59,391 bases of DNA, taken from NCBI GenBank assembly GCA_019639055.1, contig JAHBSP010000009.1, positions 1-59,391 of the forward strand, read 5' to 3'. The notes below the pieces were generated by a model. It was not told the DNA's origin and searched no databases. It was given only the letters and a program-made list of their open reading frames with translations. The position numbers and the translations under genes are program-made. How positions within the stretch are numbered: the stretch's first letter is position 1; the number at the start of each line of letters is the position of its first letter. This document shows, in pieces, positions 15,303-24,451 of the stretch. This DNA comes from Microbacteriaceae bacterium (GTDB lineage: Bacteria; Actinomycetota; Actinomycetes; Actinomycetales; Microbacteriaceae).

Positions 15303-17846
15303 TTAACTTTTGTCGAGTTGCTGAGCCGCAAGTGCTCTAGTGACACCTGCCAAGTTTTCAGTGATCAACCTGTTTAGGGCAGCTGGTTCAGGGTTTGCGT
15401 TCAGCCATTCTTCGGTCTTATCAATAAGTTTCTGGTTTGCAAGGGTGGCAGGGTAGAAACCGGTGATGATCCCGTTTGCAATAGCAAATGAGCGCTTGGC
15501 ATAAATGTCTTGAAGCTTTGCGAAATATGGTTCCACAATCACTTCAAGATTCTCAGGGGAGTTGGCGTGCTGGAAACCGAGACCGGTTGCTCGCACAATA
15601 AGGTTTGAAGGGGCAGGTTCACCCGCTGCAAACTCAAATGCTGCCAGCTTCGCCTCAGCGGTTGGCACAGTAGCCCTTGCTCTAGCTGCCGCCTGCTGAC
15701 CGGTAGCTGTGTTGTCGGCAGCAAGTGCCGCATCAATTTCAGCAGTTCCTGCTCGGCCACCAAGCACTAGTGCTTCTAGTAATTCCCACGAAAGGTCGGT
15801 ATCGATACTCAGTCCGGTAAGTGCTAGCTCTCCAGAGCGTAGTGCCTCAATTGCATCCAACTGTTCAGCGGTTTCGGCTAGGGCTGCAAAGAACTTCACA
15901 AACTGGAACTGTGCATCACTTTCCGGTTCTGCCTGTTTCGCAAGCTCAAGCATGGTGTCTGCAAGTAGAACCAGTCTTTCTGCACGTTTTGCTGGATCGC
16001 TGTAGATTTTTGCTGCGGTGACCACGAAGTTCAACACGTTGCGAAGTGTTGTTGACTCGGTCTCCTTAGCAATATGGCGGATGACTAGGTCAATAAAGTC
16101 GCGTGCTGGCATTTGTGCATCGCGCACACCCTCCCAGAATGCGCCCCAAATGAGTGCTCTGGCCAGTGAGTTCTCGAAATCACCGAGGTGTTCGAGTGCA
16201 AATGCTTTGGAGCGGTCGTCTAAGCGAATCTTTGCGTAGGTGAGGTCCTCATCGTTTAGTAGTACAAGGTCAGGGAGAGTCTTACCCACCAACGCTTCTG
16301 CTACGGTAACTTTGCCATCGACATCGAGTTCTTCGTACCAGTGCCTACGAACCACTCCATCATCCTCTAGGCAGTAACCGGCAACGCCGATACGATGCGG
16401 TCTGATAGTTGGGTAGTCTGCGGCTGCACTTTGAAGAATCTCGAAACGAGTGATTTTCTTATCTTCGTATTCAAAATCAGCTACAAGAGTGTTTACTCCG
16501 CTGGTTTTGAGCCATTTCTCTGCCCAGTCACCGAGTTCTCTGCCGCTTGTGGATTCAAGTTCAGCAAGCAGGTCTTTAAACTCAGTGTTGCTCCAGGCAT
16601 GCTTGTTGAAGTACTGGTTTAGCCCCTTCATAAACTGCTCCTGACCAACCCAAGCGACGAGCTGCTTCAGAACTGAACCACCCTTAGCGTAGGTGATTCC
16701 ATCGAAGTTAACTTCAACATCTTCAAGGTCGCGGATGTTCGCATAAACAGGGTGGGTAGAAGGTAGCTGGTCTTGGCGGTAAGCCCAACTCTTTTCCTGA
16801 GCGACAAATGTGGTCCAGGTGTTTACCCATTCAGTTGCGTTAGCGGTTGCCAGGTGAGAAATATATTCTGCGAATGACTCGTTTAGCCAAAGGTCAGCCC
16901 ACCACTTCATAGTTACTAGGTCACCGAACCACATGTGGGCGAGTTCGTGCAGGATGGTAACGACTCGGCGTTCTTTAACAGCATCGGTAACTTTGGAACG
17001 GAAAACATAGGTTTCTGTGAATGTCACAGCACCAGCATTCTCCATCGCTCCCGCGTTGAATTCAGGAACGAAAAGCTGGTCGTATTTCTCGAACGGGTAG
17101 GTGACCCCGAACTGATTTTCGTAGAAATCGAATCCTGCGCGGGTAATGTCGAAAATGTAGTCGGCATCCATAAATTCGGTTAGCGATTTACGACTGAATA
17201 CACCGAGTGCTACCTCGCGACCGTCAGCGCTCTTCAGGGTGCTTCTGGTCACGTCATAAGGACCGGCAATTAGCGCTGTGATGTATGAAGAGATGCGAGG
17301 TGTTGGCGCAAAAGTCCAGCGAGCTTTACCGTCGGCTAGGCTTTCCGGTTCAGGTGTTGCCTGGTTGGATACCACCTGCCAGTAGTCGGGAGCGGTAACG
17401 GTGAACTGGAAAGTTGCTTTCAGGTCTGGCTGCTCAAATACCGCAAAAACTCGTCTTGAGTCTGGCACCTCAAATTGGGTGTAGAGGTAGGTTTCGCCAT
17501 CAGCTGGGTCAACAAAGCGGTGAAGCCCTTCTCCGGTATTTGTGTAGAGCGCATCCGCACGAACTAGCAGCACATTTTCTGCTTGCAAGTTGGGGAGAGT
17601 AATTCTGGCGCGGTCAGCATATTCTGCCGGGTCTAGCGGTTCGCCATTTAGTTCAATAGTGTGCACGGCGCTGTTGATGAAGTCAATGAAGGTACTTGCA
17701 CCCGGTGTTGCAGTGAATTTGACCACGGTTGTGGAAGAAAATAATTCGTCACCGGTGGTGAGATCTAAATCAATTTCATAGCTTTGAACATCAACAATTT
17801 TCTTGCGTTCGATTGCTTCAACGCGAGTTAGGTTTTCACCTGGCAT
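15303..17846 (-). CDS. pepN: Aminopeptidase N (M1 family)
   Basis: An 847-aa cytosolic zinc aminopeptidase that removes N-terminal residues from peptides. Exopeptidase motif GAMENAGAVTF is followed by the zinc site HELAHMWFGDLV with HELAH at residues 300-304, and the third ligand Glu in LWLNESFAEYISHLA. The N-terminal beta domain covers about 1-180, and the C-terminal ERAP1-like helical domain covers 500-847. Length matches actinobacterial PepN (about 850). It is divergent from rpiB with a 77-base promoter region between them. Confidence 0.97.
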   Translation of the reverse strand: MPGENLTRVEAIERKKIVDVQSYEIDLDLTTGDELFSSTTVVKFTATPGASTFIDFINSAVHTIELNGEPLDPAEYADRARITLPNLQAENVLLVRADALYTNTGEGLHRFVDPADGETYLYTQFEVPDSRRVFAVFEQPDLKATFQFTVTAPDYWQVVSNQATPEPESLADGKARWTFAPTPRISSYITALIAGPYDVTRSTLKSADGREVALGVFSRKSLTEFMDADYIFDITRAGFDFYENQFGVTYPFEKYDQLFVPEFNAGAMENAGAVTFTETYVFRSKVTDAVKERRVVTILHELAHMWFGDLVTMKWWADLWLNESFAEYISHLATANATEWVNTWTTFVAQEKSWAYRQDQLPSTHPVYANIRDLEDVEVNFDGITYAKGGSVLKQLVAWVGQEQFMKGLNQYFNKHAWSNTEFKDLLAELESTSGRELGDWAEKWLKTSGVNTLVADFEYEDKKITRFEILQSAAADYPTIRPHRIGVAGYCLEDDGVVRRHWYEELDVDGKVTVAEALVGKTLPDLVLLNDEDLTYAKIRLDDRSKAFALEHLGDFENSLARALIWGAFWEGVRDAQMPARDFIDLVIRHIAKETESTTLRNVLNFVVTAAKIYSDPAKRAERLVLLADTMLELAKQAEPESDAQFQFVKFFAALAETAEQLDAIEALRSGELALTGLSIDTDLSWELLEALVLGGRAGTAEIDAALAADNTATGQQAAARARATVPTAEAKLAAFEFAAGEPAPSNLIVRATGLGFQHANSPENLEVIVEPYFAKLQDIYAKRSFAIANGIITGFYPATLANQKLIDKTEEWLNANPEPAALNRLITENLAGVTRALAAQQLDKS

Positions 17847-17923
17847 TACTGGTTTCTCCTCAAATTAAATACCTCCTTTAACCCTAGTGGAGGTGGGTGT
17901 GAGTAAAGCCTTAAGATTGAAGA

Positions 17924-18409
17924 ATGCGGATACATATTGCCACCGATCATGCCGGACTCGAATTTTCACAAAAAATGCAGGAGCATCTTCGAAGCCAGGG
18001 ACACGAGGTTATCGATCACGGACCGATTGAATATGATGCGCTGGATGACTATCCCAGCTTTTGTATCAATGCGGCTAAAGGAGTAGCTAAAGACCTTGCT
18101 TCTGGAATACCGGCACTGGGTGTCGTACTCGGTGGGAGCGGTAATGGTGAGCAAATGGCAGCAAATAAAGTGGAAGGTATTCGCGCCGCACTTGTATGGA
18201 ACGAATCAACCGCAAAATTAGCCAAGCAGCACAATAACGCCAACGTTATTGCTATCGGCGCCAGGCAGCACACCGAAGCAGAAGCAATCCAACTACTCGA
18301 TTTCTTTATCGCCGAGCCTTTCTCTGAAGATGAGCGGCACATCCGCAGAATTAATCAGATCGCAGAGTATGAATCAACCGGGCAGATTGCCGGTTTTACA
18401 CTGATTTAG
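17924..18409 (+). CDS. rpiB: Ribose-5-phosphate isomerase B
   Basis: Interconverts ribose 5-phosphate and ribulose 5-phosphate in the pentose phosphate pathway. The 161-aa sequence opens MRIHIATDHAGLEFSQ, with the substrate-binding DHAG. The active loop VLGGSGNGEQMAANKVEGIRAAL uses Glu in place of the Cys base found in E. coli RpiB, as in mycobacterial enzymes. His and Arg contacts appear in HNNANVIAIGARQHTEAEA. The stop lies two bases from the ATG of the glycosylase gene, indicating an operon. Confidence 0.96.
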   Translation: MRIHIATDHAGLEFSQKMQEHLRSQGHEVIDHGPIEYDALDDYPSFCINAAKGVAKDLASGIPALGVVLGGSGNGEQMAANKVEGIRAALVWNESTAKLAKQHNNANVIAIGARQHTEAEAIQLLDFFIAEPFSEDERHIRRINQIAEYESTGQIAGFTLI

Positions 18410-18411
18410 TT

Positions 18412-19404
18412 ATGCCCGAAGGTCATTCCGTTCACCGAATTGCTAGGCAGTTCAACGCAAACTTTCCCGGGAAACCGCTACAAGTATCCAGCCCGCAGGG
18501 GAGGTTCACTGCCGGTGCCGAAATGCTTGACGGGGACTCAATTGTGGAAGCCAGTGCTGTCGGTAAGCACCTTTTTATTGAATTTGAACGTTCCGAGCAC
18601 CTACATGTGCATCTGGGGATTTACGGAGCTTGGGACTTTGTAGGCGAGGTTACTGTCGATGCTACTATCGCATCCGCTAACGGCTGGATGGGACAAACCA
18701 ACCAGCGCGGCACTCTACTTACCGAGGATGAGATTTTTGACGCGGCTGGAGAAAATTCACTAACAAGTATCGGTGCTCCCAGAAAATCGCGGTTCCGTTT
18801 CGGCGAAGCCACCAAAGAAATGACAGCTGAAGAATGGCCGCCCGAGCCGGTAGGTCAGGTGCGTGTTCGCTTACAAGCGGTGGATGTGCTCGCTGATTTG
18901 CGCGGTCCCACAACCTGCGAAGTAATTTCTGCAAGTGAAAAACTAGCGATTTTGGATCGACTCGGCCCAGACCCGGTAACCACACCTTATGACGCGGGTC
19001 TTGAAATTTTTCTTCAGCGTGCAGGTAGCAAGAAGGCGCCTATTGGACAGCTACTTATGGATCAAAACGTGATCGCCGGTATCGGTAACGTTTACCGCGC
19101 AGAGATTCTTTTCCGTCTTGGCATAAACCCTTACACTCCTGGCAATGCCCTCTCAAAAGAACTTCTAACCGCAATCTGGGATGACTGGGTGAGACTCCTT
19201 CCAGAAGGCATAGAAACTGGCCAGATGATGACAATGGATGATCTGAGCGAGTCCGAGTGGATAGCCGCGATGGCAAATCGCGATGATCGCCACTGGGTGT
19301 ATCACCGCGCCGGGAAACCTTGCCGTGTTTGTGGCACTCCAATATCACTTGCCGAAATGCAGGGAAGAAAACTCTACTGGTGTGCAAATTGCCAGCAGCA
19401 ATAG
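18412..19404 (+). CDS. nei: Fpg/Nei-family DNA glycosylase (endonuclease VIII-like)
   Basis: A bifunctional glycosylase/AP lyase that removes oxidised bases. After Met removal the N-terminus is PEGHSVHRIA, with the catalytic Pro and Glu; the PEGH form is typical of Nei-like actinobacterial enzymes. QLLMDQNVIAGIGNVYRAEILF is the helix-two-turn-helix with the conserved Asn. The C-terminal zinc finger is CRVCGTPISLAEMQGRKLYWCANCQ, with four Cys. The 330-aa length is longer than E. coli Nei because of an insert near residues 75-135. Whether it is Nei1 or Nei2 is not decided here. Confidence 0.93.
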   Translation: MPEGHSVHRIARQFNANFPGKPLQVSSPQGRFTAGAEMLDGDSIVEASAVGKHLFIEFERSEHLHVHLGIYGAWDFVGEVTVDATIASANGWMGQTNQRGTLLTEDEIFDAAGENSLTSIGAPRKSRFRFGEATKEMTAEEWPPEPVGQVRVRLQAVDVLADLRGPTTCEVISASEKLAILDRLGPDPVTTPYDAGLEIFLQRAGSKKAPIGQLLMDQNVIAGIGNVYRAEILFRLGINPYTPGNALSKELLTAIWDDWVRLLPEGIETGQMMTMDDLSESEWIAAMANRDDRHWVYHRAGKPCRVCGTPISLAEMQGRKLYWCANCQQQ

Positions 19405-19430
19405 CTACTGGCAATTTGTAATTTCGTTTT
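19386..19430. terminator. Bidirectional terminator between nei and dps
   Basis: AAATTGCCAG at 19386-19395 is the exact complement of CTGGCAATTT at 19408-19417, with a 12-base loop that spans the nei stop codon. The + strand then has TGTAATTTCGTTTT. It lies between two convergent genes and can serve both. Confidence 0.6.
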
Positions 19431-19435
19431 GGACG

Positions 19436-19918
19436 TTACTTAGTTACAAGGTGTGATGCAAGGAACCAACGATCTTTCTCAAGTTCGGTAGCGAGTGCAA
19501 TCACGATGTCTTGGCTAGGCAGGTCGATGTCATCTAGCGCATCGATTGCTCCACGAACAAGTTTGAGTGTCGCATCGATTTGCGAAACTATGCCTTCAAT
19601 AAAGACATCAGTGTTTTGGAATCCTGCAGGTAGTTCAGGAGTGGTTGTAACCTTGGCGAGCCACTGGATGCGCGCATCCAGTGGCTCGCCAAGTGCCACG
19701 ATACGCTCTGCCACGATGTCGGTCTGCTCGCGAGCGTGATCTACGACTGTGTCAAGAAGTTCATGGATCTGTAGGAAGTTTGGTCCACGGACGTGCCAGT
19801 GTGCTTGCTTGGCATCAACCGATAGTGCGGTTAAGTTTGCAACAACAGGTGAAAGGTATTTAGCGATTTCCTTTGACCTGGTAACGATTGAGCTGTTTCC
19901 AATTAGATCTGTCATCAT
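19436..19918 (-). CDS. dps: Dps-family ferritin-like DNA-protection protein
   Basis: A 160-aa ferritin-like protein that stores iron and shields DNA from oxidants. The motif AHWHVRGPNFLQIHELLD and HAREQTDIVAERIVALGE carries the His, Asp and Glu residues of the inter-subunit ferroxidase site. Four helices are evident along the chain, and length is typical (155-190). The N-terminal tail is short (MMTDLIGNSSIVTRSKE) and not Lys-rich, so direct DNA binding is not assured. It is divergent from the cysteine hydrolase gene. Confidence 0.94.
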   Translation of the reverse strand: MMTDLIGNSSIVTRSKEIAKYLSPVVANLTALSVDAKQAHWHVRGPNFLQIHELLDTVVDHAREQTDIVAERIVALGEPLDARIQWLAKVTTTPELPAGFQNTDVFIEGIVSQIDATLKLVRGAIDALDDIDLPSQDIVIALATELEKDRWFLASHLVTK

Positions 19919-20080
19919 TCCTCCAAATGCTGCTCAAATTTAGTTTTACTATCTAATTGTCCGCCTCTATTCCGAGTCTCGCAAGCAAGCTTAGGCTTGG
20001 CTAAATCCCCAATAATAAACACTTAAAGAGCGATATTTTCCAATAACGCAGCATGGAATATAGAGGATATTATTCAAAAT
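19919..20080. promoter_or_regulatory. Divergent dps / cysteine hydrolase promoter region
   Basis: An AT-rich 162-base region between two divergent genes. It contains TTAGGCTTGGCTAA at 19991-20004, an imperfect palindrome that partly resembles an IdeR/DtxR iron box. The match is weak and only suggestive. No clear -10/-35 pair stands out. Confidence 0.3.
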
Positions 20081-20653
20081 ATGAACGATATATCCGAAGC
20101 CAACATTCCGGCACTGATCGTCATCGATGTGCAATACGCTTTTGACGATTTTGATTTCTGGGGGCAGAGCACAAACCCTGAATGTGAAGCCAACATTGCG
20201 GCACTAATTGATTACTGGCAGAAGAAGGAACTTCCTATCATTGTTGTTCGTCATGATTCGCGCGGACCTAAGTCCCCGCTTCATCCAGATAACCCCGGCA
20301 ATAGGTTAAAAGATTTCGTTGCTGAGGCTCCCGCAAAACTTCTGGTTAGTAAGCATGTGAACTCTGCTTTTTATGGCACGCCTGATCTGCATGAATGGCT
20401 TAGCGCATCCGGCTATAAAAACCTGATCATTTGTGGAATTCAAACCAATATGTGCGTTGAAACAACTACAAGGATGGCCGGAAACCTCGGCTACCAAGTC
20501 ACTGTGGCACTTGATGCCACCCGCACATTCGATATTGTTAGCGATTCTGGCACACTCACTGCGGCTGAACTAATGAAATCAACGGCTGTGAACCTGAGCG
20601 GTGGTGGGTTTGCCAGAATAGCTTCAACGGCAGATCTGCTGAAAGAAATTTAG
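20081..20653 (+). CDS. Isochorismatase-family cysteine hydrolase
   Basis: A 190-aa alpha/beta hydrolase of the nicotinamidase/isochorismatase superfamily. The triad is visible: Asp in ALIVIDVQYAF, Lys in LLVSKHVNSAFYGT, and Cys in IICGIQTNMCVETTTRMAGNLGY near residue 125. The last also contains the usual cis-peptide region. Substrates in this family are amides or isochorismate; the absence of PncA metal ligands I could recognise argues for a general amidase. The stop is followed immediately by the CCA end of tRNA-Gly on the other strand. Confidence 0.9.
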   Translation: MNDISEANIPALIVIDVQYAFDDFDFWGQSTNPECEANIAALIDYWQKKELPIIVVRHDSRGPKSPLHPDNPGNRLKDFVAEAPAKLLVSKHVNSAFYGTPDLHEWLSASGYKNLIICGIQTNMCVETTTRMAGNLGYQVTVALDATRTFDIVSDSGTLTAAELMKSTAVNLSGGGFARIASTADLLKEI

Positions 20654-20727
20654 TGGAGGGGATGACGGGAATCGAACCCGCACAGCCAGTTTGGAAGACT
20701 GGAACTCTACCATTGAGCTACATCCCC
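20654..20727 (-). tRNA. tRNA-Gly (anticodon TCC)
   Basis: On the minus strand, GGGGATG pairs with CATCCCC. The D arm is GCTCAATGGTAGAGT and the anticodon stem-loop is CCAGTCTTCCAAACTGG with TCC. The T arm is GCGGGTTCGATTCCCGT. Discriminator T is followed by an encoded CCA at 20656-20654. The gene abuts the hydrolase stop codon with no gap. Confidence 0.96.
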
Positions 20728-20801
20728 TAAAGCACCTATGTAGTCTAGGGACATTCAACTATATACAAAACCTAGGAAAAAATTCAAAGGAACCTAAGTA
20801 A

Positions 20802-21542
20802 ATGTCTGAGCTTATCTGCGAAATCAAGGAAGATATCGCCCGAATTGTCCTCAACAGGCCGGAAAGATTAAACGCTTTCGATGAAAAACTCGCCAATCTC
20901 TGGAAAGAAACGAACCAAAGAATCGCTTCTGATAGCAGTGTCAAAGCGGTTGTGCTTTCTGGAAACGGTCCATCATTCTGCGCCGGTGGTGATGTCAAAG
21001 GCATGTCGCAATTACCGGACGGTAGGGAAGTGACCAGGCTTGCGCGCATAATCCATGAAGGCACAATTGCGCTAATTACTTCTGATAAGCCCGTAGTTGC
21101 TGCCGTCCACGGCGCAAATGCTGGTGGAGGCTTAGGGATAATGCTCGCCGCGGATTATGTGATTGCTGATCCTAAATCACGTTTTGCCGGTAAATATTCA
21201 GCAATCGGACTAACTCCAGATCTTGGCGTTAGCACTCTCGTTGCAAGAGTTGTCGGTCAGACTCGAGCATTCAAACTGCTCCTAAAGGAAGATTTCATTG
21301 ATGCTACTACCGCGCTTGATTGGGGGCTAATTTCAGAAATTTCTGACAATTCTTTAGAAGAAGCACAAAAATTAGCAACCGAATGGTCGAAGAATGCTTT
21401 CGCATTTGGGCAGGCAAAAAGGCTCGTCCGCGCAGGCTTTTATCGCTCCCAAGCAGATAGTTTCAGCGATGAGGCAGAAACGATCGGTAAATCTTTCGAT
21501 ACGGATGCTGCAAAGATGCGAATCGGTGCATTTATCCGCTAG
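20802..21542 (+). CDS. Enoyl-CoA hydratase/isomerase family protein
   Basis: A 246-aa crotonase-fold protein. IARIVLNRPERLNAFDEKL is the N-terminal signature. The oxyanion-hole motifs are SGNGPSFCAGGDVKGM (about 48-63) and VHGANAGGGLGIMLAADYVIAD (about 103-124). Where mitochondrial hydratase has two catalytic Glu residues, the second helix reads KYSAIGLTPDLG, so the Asp/Glu pattern suggests an isomerase or a PaaG-like activity rather than a classical hydratase. An AAAGGAACC ribosome site precedes the ATG. The specific substrate is unknown. Confidence 0.88.
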   Translation: MSELICEIKEDIARIVLNRPERLNAFDEKLANLWKETNQRIASDSSVKAVVLSGNGPSFCAGGDVKGMSQLPDGREVTRLARIIHEGTIALITSDKPVVAAVHGANAGGGLGIMLAADYVIADPKSRFAGKYSAIGLTPDLGVSTLVARVVGQTRAFKLLLKEDFIDATTALDWGLISEISDNSLEEAQKLATEWSKNAFAFGQAKRLVRAGFYRSQADSFSDEAETIGKSFDTDAAKMRIGAFIR

Positions 21543-21618
21543 ACTTCTTTGGGTTAATTCTTAATAGTTTTATTGATGGATTAATCGCACTAGTCCGGTT
21601 CCATAGAACCAGGATGTT

Positions 21619-21695
21619 CGGGGCGTAGCTCAGCTTGGTAGAGCGCGCGCTTTGGGAGCGTGAAGTCGCAGGTTCAAATCCTGTCGCCCCGACCA
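21619..21695 (+). tRNA. tRNA-Pro (anticodon TGG)
   Basis: Acceptor CGGGGCG pairs with CGCCCCG. The D arm is GCTCAGCTTGGTAGAGC, the anticodon loop is TTTGGGA with TGG, and the T arm is GCAGGTTCAAATCCTGT. Discriminator A and an encoded CCA end at 21695. Only 27 bases separate it from the trigger factor start, so the two may share one transcript. Confidence 0.96.
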
Positions 21696-21722
21696 GTTCC
21701 TATGACTATTTCAGGAGAATCA

Positions 21723-23003
21723 TTGAGTACCACTTCAGTAGAGCGTCTAAGCGAGACCCGCGTAAAGCTTCACATCACTGTTCCAGCAACCGAGCTCGGT
21801 CCAAGCATCAAGCATGCCTACGAGCACATTGCAGAGCAAGTGAGCATCCCCGGCTTCCGTAAGGGAAAGGTTCCAGCCCCAATCATTGATCAGCGTGTTG
21901 GTCGTGAAGAGGTTCTGAGCCACGCTGTAAATGAAGGACTAGACGGTTTCTTCCGTGAGGCACTAATTAGTGAAAAGTTGACCCCAATCGGTCGCCCTGA
22001 AGCTGACATCACCGAGTGGCCAGAGGTTAAGGACTTCTCTGGCGAGCTTAAAGTAACCATTACTGTGGATGTGCGTCCAGACGTCAATCTCCCTGACCTT
22101 GAAAAAATCAAGATCGAAGTTGAGCCAGCTGTTGTTTCAGCAGACGATGTGCAGAACGCTATTGATGAACTACGACAGAATTTCTCAGACCTTGTAGAGG
22201 TTGAACGTCCGGCAAAAACAGGTGATGTGGTTTCTCTGAACCTGCAAGCAAAAATCGGCGACAAGGTTGTAGATACTGCCAATGGTGTGCTCTATGACGT
22301 TGGAAGTGGTGAACTTCTTGAGGGCCTTGATGAGGCGATTGATTCGCTATCAGCAGGGGAAGAGACATCCTTTACTTCCGTTCTACTTGGTGGAGATCAT
22401 GAGGGTGAAGAAGCAGTTGTTGAAGTGCAGATCGCTGCGGTTCAGGAAAAGTCACTCCCTGAACTCAATGACGACTTCGCTAAACTAACCGGCGAATTCG
22501 AGACTGTAAAAGAACTTAAGGAAAAGCTAAAGGAGCAACTGCAAAGCTCCAAGCTTGTTGGTGTGGCAACCGAAGCTCGCCAGAAGCTAGTTGAATCACT
22601 TATCACTGCAGCTAAGGTAACTGTTCCTCAGAACGTTATCGACGATGAGGTTGTGCGTCACCTTGCCAGCGAAGGCCGTGAAGACGACACCGCTCATGGT
22701 GAAGAAGTAGCAGAGCAAACCAGACAGTCGCTTTCTGAGCAGTTCGTGCTTGACGCTCTCTCAGAAACACTTGAAGTTAAGGTAGAAAACGACGATCTGG
22801 CGAACTACTTAATGCAACTTGCGCAGCGTTACGGCGCAACACCGCAGGATCTGGCGAACACTCTGCAAGAGAACGGTCAGATGAACCAGGCAGTATCTGA
22901 TGTTGCACGTAGCAAGGCTCTAAGTGTGGCGCTAAATAAGGTTCAGGTTGTTGATTCAAAGGGCAAGGCAGTAGACCTAAGTCCCGTGCTAGGTAATCTC
23001 TAA
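21723..23003 (+). CDS. tig: Trigger factor (ribosome-bound chaperone, PPIase)
   Basis: Trigger factor meets nascent chains at the ribosome exit and folds them. The TTG at 21723 follows CAGGAGA and gives STTSVERLSETRVKLHITVP, the family N-terminus. The frame runs on upstream through the tRNA, so longer starts are artefacts; ATG 21702 is a second choice. The ribosome-binding signature IPGFRKGKVPAPIIDQRVG is at about residue 40. The FKBP-type PPIase domain (about 150-235) includes KTGDVVSLNLQAKIG and LLEGLDEAIDSLSAGEE. The helical C-terminal domain follows. It heads the tig-clpP1-clpP2-clpX block. Confidence 0.96.
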   Translation: MSTTSVERLSETRVKLHITVPATELGPSIKHAYEHIAEQVSIPGFRKGKVPAPIIDQRVGREEVLSHAVNEGLDGFFREALISEKLTPIGRPEADITEWPEVKDFSGELKVTITVDVRPDVNLPDLEKIKIEVEPAVVSADDVQNAIDELRQNFSDLVEVERPAKTGDVVSLNLQAKIGDKVVDTANGVLYDVGSGELLEGLDEAIDSLSAGEETSFTSVLLGGDHEGEEAVVEVQIAAVQEKSLPELNDDFAKLTGEFETVKELKEKLKEQLQSSKLVGVATEARQKLVESLITAAKVTVPQNVIDDEVVRHLASEGREDDTAHGEEVAEQTRQSLSEQFVLDALSETLEVKVENDDLANYLMQLAQRYGATPQDLANTLQENGQMNQAVSDVARSKALSVALNKVQVVDSKGKAVDLSPVLGNL

Positions 23004-23096
23004 AACATCCCTCACGCCAACGGCGAACATTAGCGCGCCTTCGGCTTCCTTTGCGATAGTGTCGAAAGCGAAAGTTTCGAAAACTTAGGAGAACAA

Positions 23097-23687
23097 GTGA
23101 GCCAACCGGCACTAGTAAGTTCTGTATTCGACCAGCTACTCAAAGACCGCATTATTTGGCTTGGCAGCGAAGTCAGGGACGAGAACGCAAACGAGATTTC
23201 AGCAAAGATTCTTTTGTTGGCAGCGGAAGACCCTAAACGGGATATTTACCTGTATATCAACTCACCCGGTGGTTCCATTACCGCTGGCATGGTTATCTAC
23301 GACACCATGAAGTATGTTCCAAACGACATTGTGACTGTCGGTATCGGGATGGCTGCTTCCATGGGTCAACTGCTGTTGACCGCAGGCACTAAGGGCAAGC
23401 GCTACATCACACCAAACGCGAGAGTGCTTTTGCACCAACCGCACGGTGGTTTCGGGGGAACGACTTCAGACATCCAGACTCAGGCTGCGCTTATTGTGGA
23501 TATGCGTAAGCGACTTGCAGAGATTACTGCAGAAGCAACCGGAAAGAGCGTTGAACAGATTCTTGAAGATGGTGACCGCGATCACTGGTTTACAGCTGAA
23601 GAGGCTCTTGCCTACGGATTCGTTGACCATATTAGGGATTCAGCCGCAGATGTGACCGGCGGCGGCGGCACAAAGGTAGGTAAGTAA
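23097..23687 (+). CDS. clpP1: ATP-dependent Clp protease proteolytic subunit 1
   Basis: One of two ClpP subunits that form the mixed ClpP1P2 barrel of actinobacteria. The 196-aa protein starts at GTG after TAGGAGAACA. Catalytic Ser is in [16 protein letters not shown] (near residue 90), His in [13 protein letters not shown], and Asp further on in [11 protein letters not shown]. The stop overlaps the clpP2 start by one base (TAATG). ClpP is usually essential in actinobacteria. Confidence 0.97.
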   Translation: MSQPALVSSVFDQLLKDRIIWLGSEVRDENANEISAKILLLAAEDPKRDIYLYINSPGGSITAGMVIYDTMKYVPNDIVTVGIGMAASMGQLLLTAGTKGKRYITPNARVLLHQPHGGFGGTTSDIQTQAALIVDMRKRLAEITAEATGKSVEQILEDGDRDHWFTAEEALAYGFVDHIRDSAADVTGGGGTKVGK

Positions 23688-24346
23688 TGGAATTTGTGAG
23701 TCCAAAACAGAGCAAAGTTCAGCTACCAAGTAGCCGTTATATTCTGCCAAGTTTTGAAGAGCGCACTGCTTACGGCTTCAAACAGCAGAACCCGTATTCA
23801 AAGCTTTTTGAAGACCGCATCGTTTTTCTAGGTGTACAGGTTGACGACGCCAGTGCAGACGATGTTATGGCGCAATTGCTAGTGCTTGAAAGTCAAGATC
23901 CAGACCGTGATATCACCATGTATATCAACTCACCTGGTGGTTCTTTCACTGCGATGACTGCAATCTACGACACCATGCAGTATGTGCGTCCACAGATTCA
24001 AACCGTGGTTCTAGGTCAGGCTGCTTCTGCAGCGGCGGTGCTTTTGGCGGCAGGTAGCCCTGGTAAGCGTCTTGCGCTTCCGAATGCTCGCGTGCTTATT
24101 CACCAGCCTGCGATTGGCGAAGCAGGGCGCGGACAGGCATCCGACATTGAAATTCACGCAGCGGAAATGATTAGACTCCGTGAATGGCTAGAGGATACCC
24201 TGGCCAAGCACTCCAAGAAGAGCAAGGAAGAAATTCACAAGGATATCGACCGCGACAAGATTCTGCTCGCTCAGGATGCTCTGGAATACGGTCTTGTAGA
24301 TCACGTGCTCGCCAGTCGTAAAGACACAACGCAAATTACTCAGTAA
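23687..24346 (+). CDS. clpP2: ATP-dependent Clp protease proteolytic subunit 2
   Basis: The partner ClpP subunit, 219 aa, with a longer N-terminal processing region ([20 protein letters not shown]). Catalytic Ser is in [17 protein letters not shown], His in [15 protein letters not shown], and Asp in [17 protein letters not shown]. Its ATG overlaps the clpP1 stop by one base, so the two subunits are translationally coupled in equal amounts. In mycobacteria the second subunit docks the ClpX/ClpC ATPases. Confidence 0.97.
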   Translation: MEFVSPKQSKVQLPSSRYILPSFEERTAYGFKQQNPYSKLFEDRIVFLGVQVDDASADDVMAQLLVLESQDPDRDITMYINSPGGSFTAMTAIYDTMQYVRPQIQTVVLGQAASAAAVLLAAGSPGKRLALPNARVLIHQPAIGEAGRGQASDIEIHAAEMIRLREWLEDTLAKHSKKSKEEIHKDIDRDKILLAQDALEYGLVDHVLASRKDTTQITQ

Positions 24347-24451
24347 AACTTATTTGCGACACGCCTAAGACACGAAAAGTAACACTCAGCCCTATTGTCG
24401 GTAGTGCTGTATAGGCTTAATCTATACGAATTTGCCTGAACGGAGGACTTC

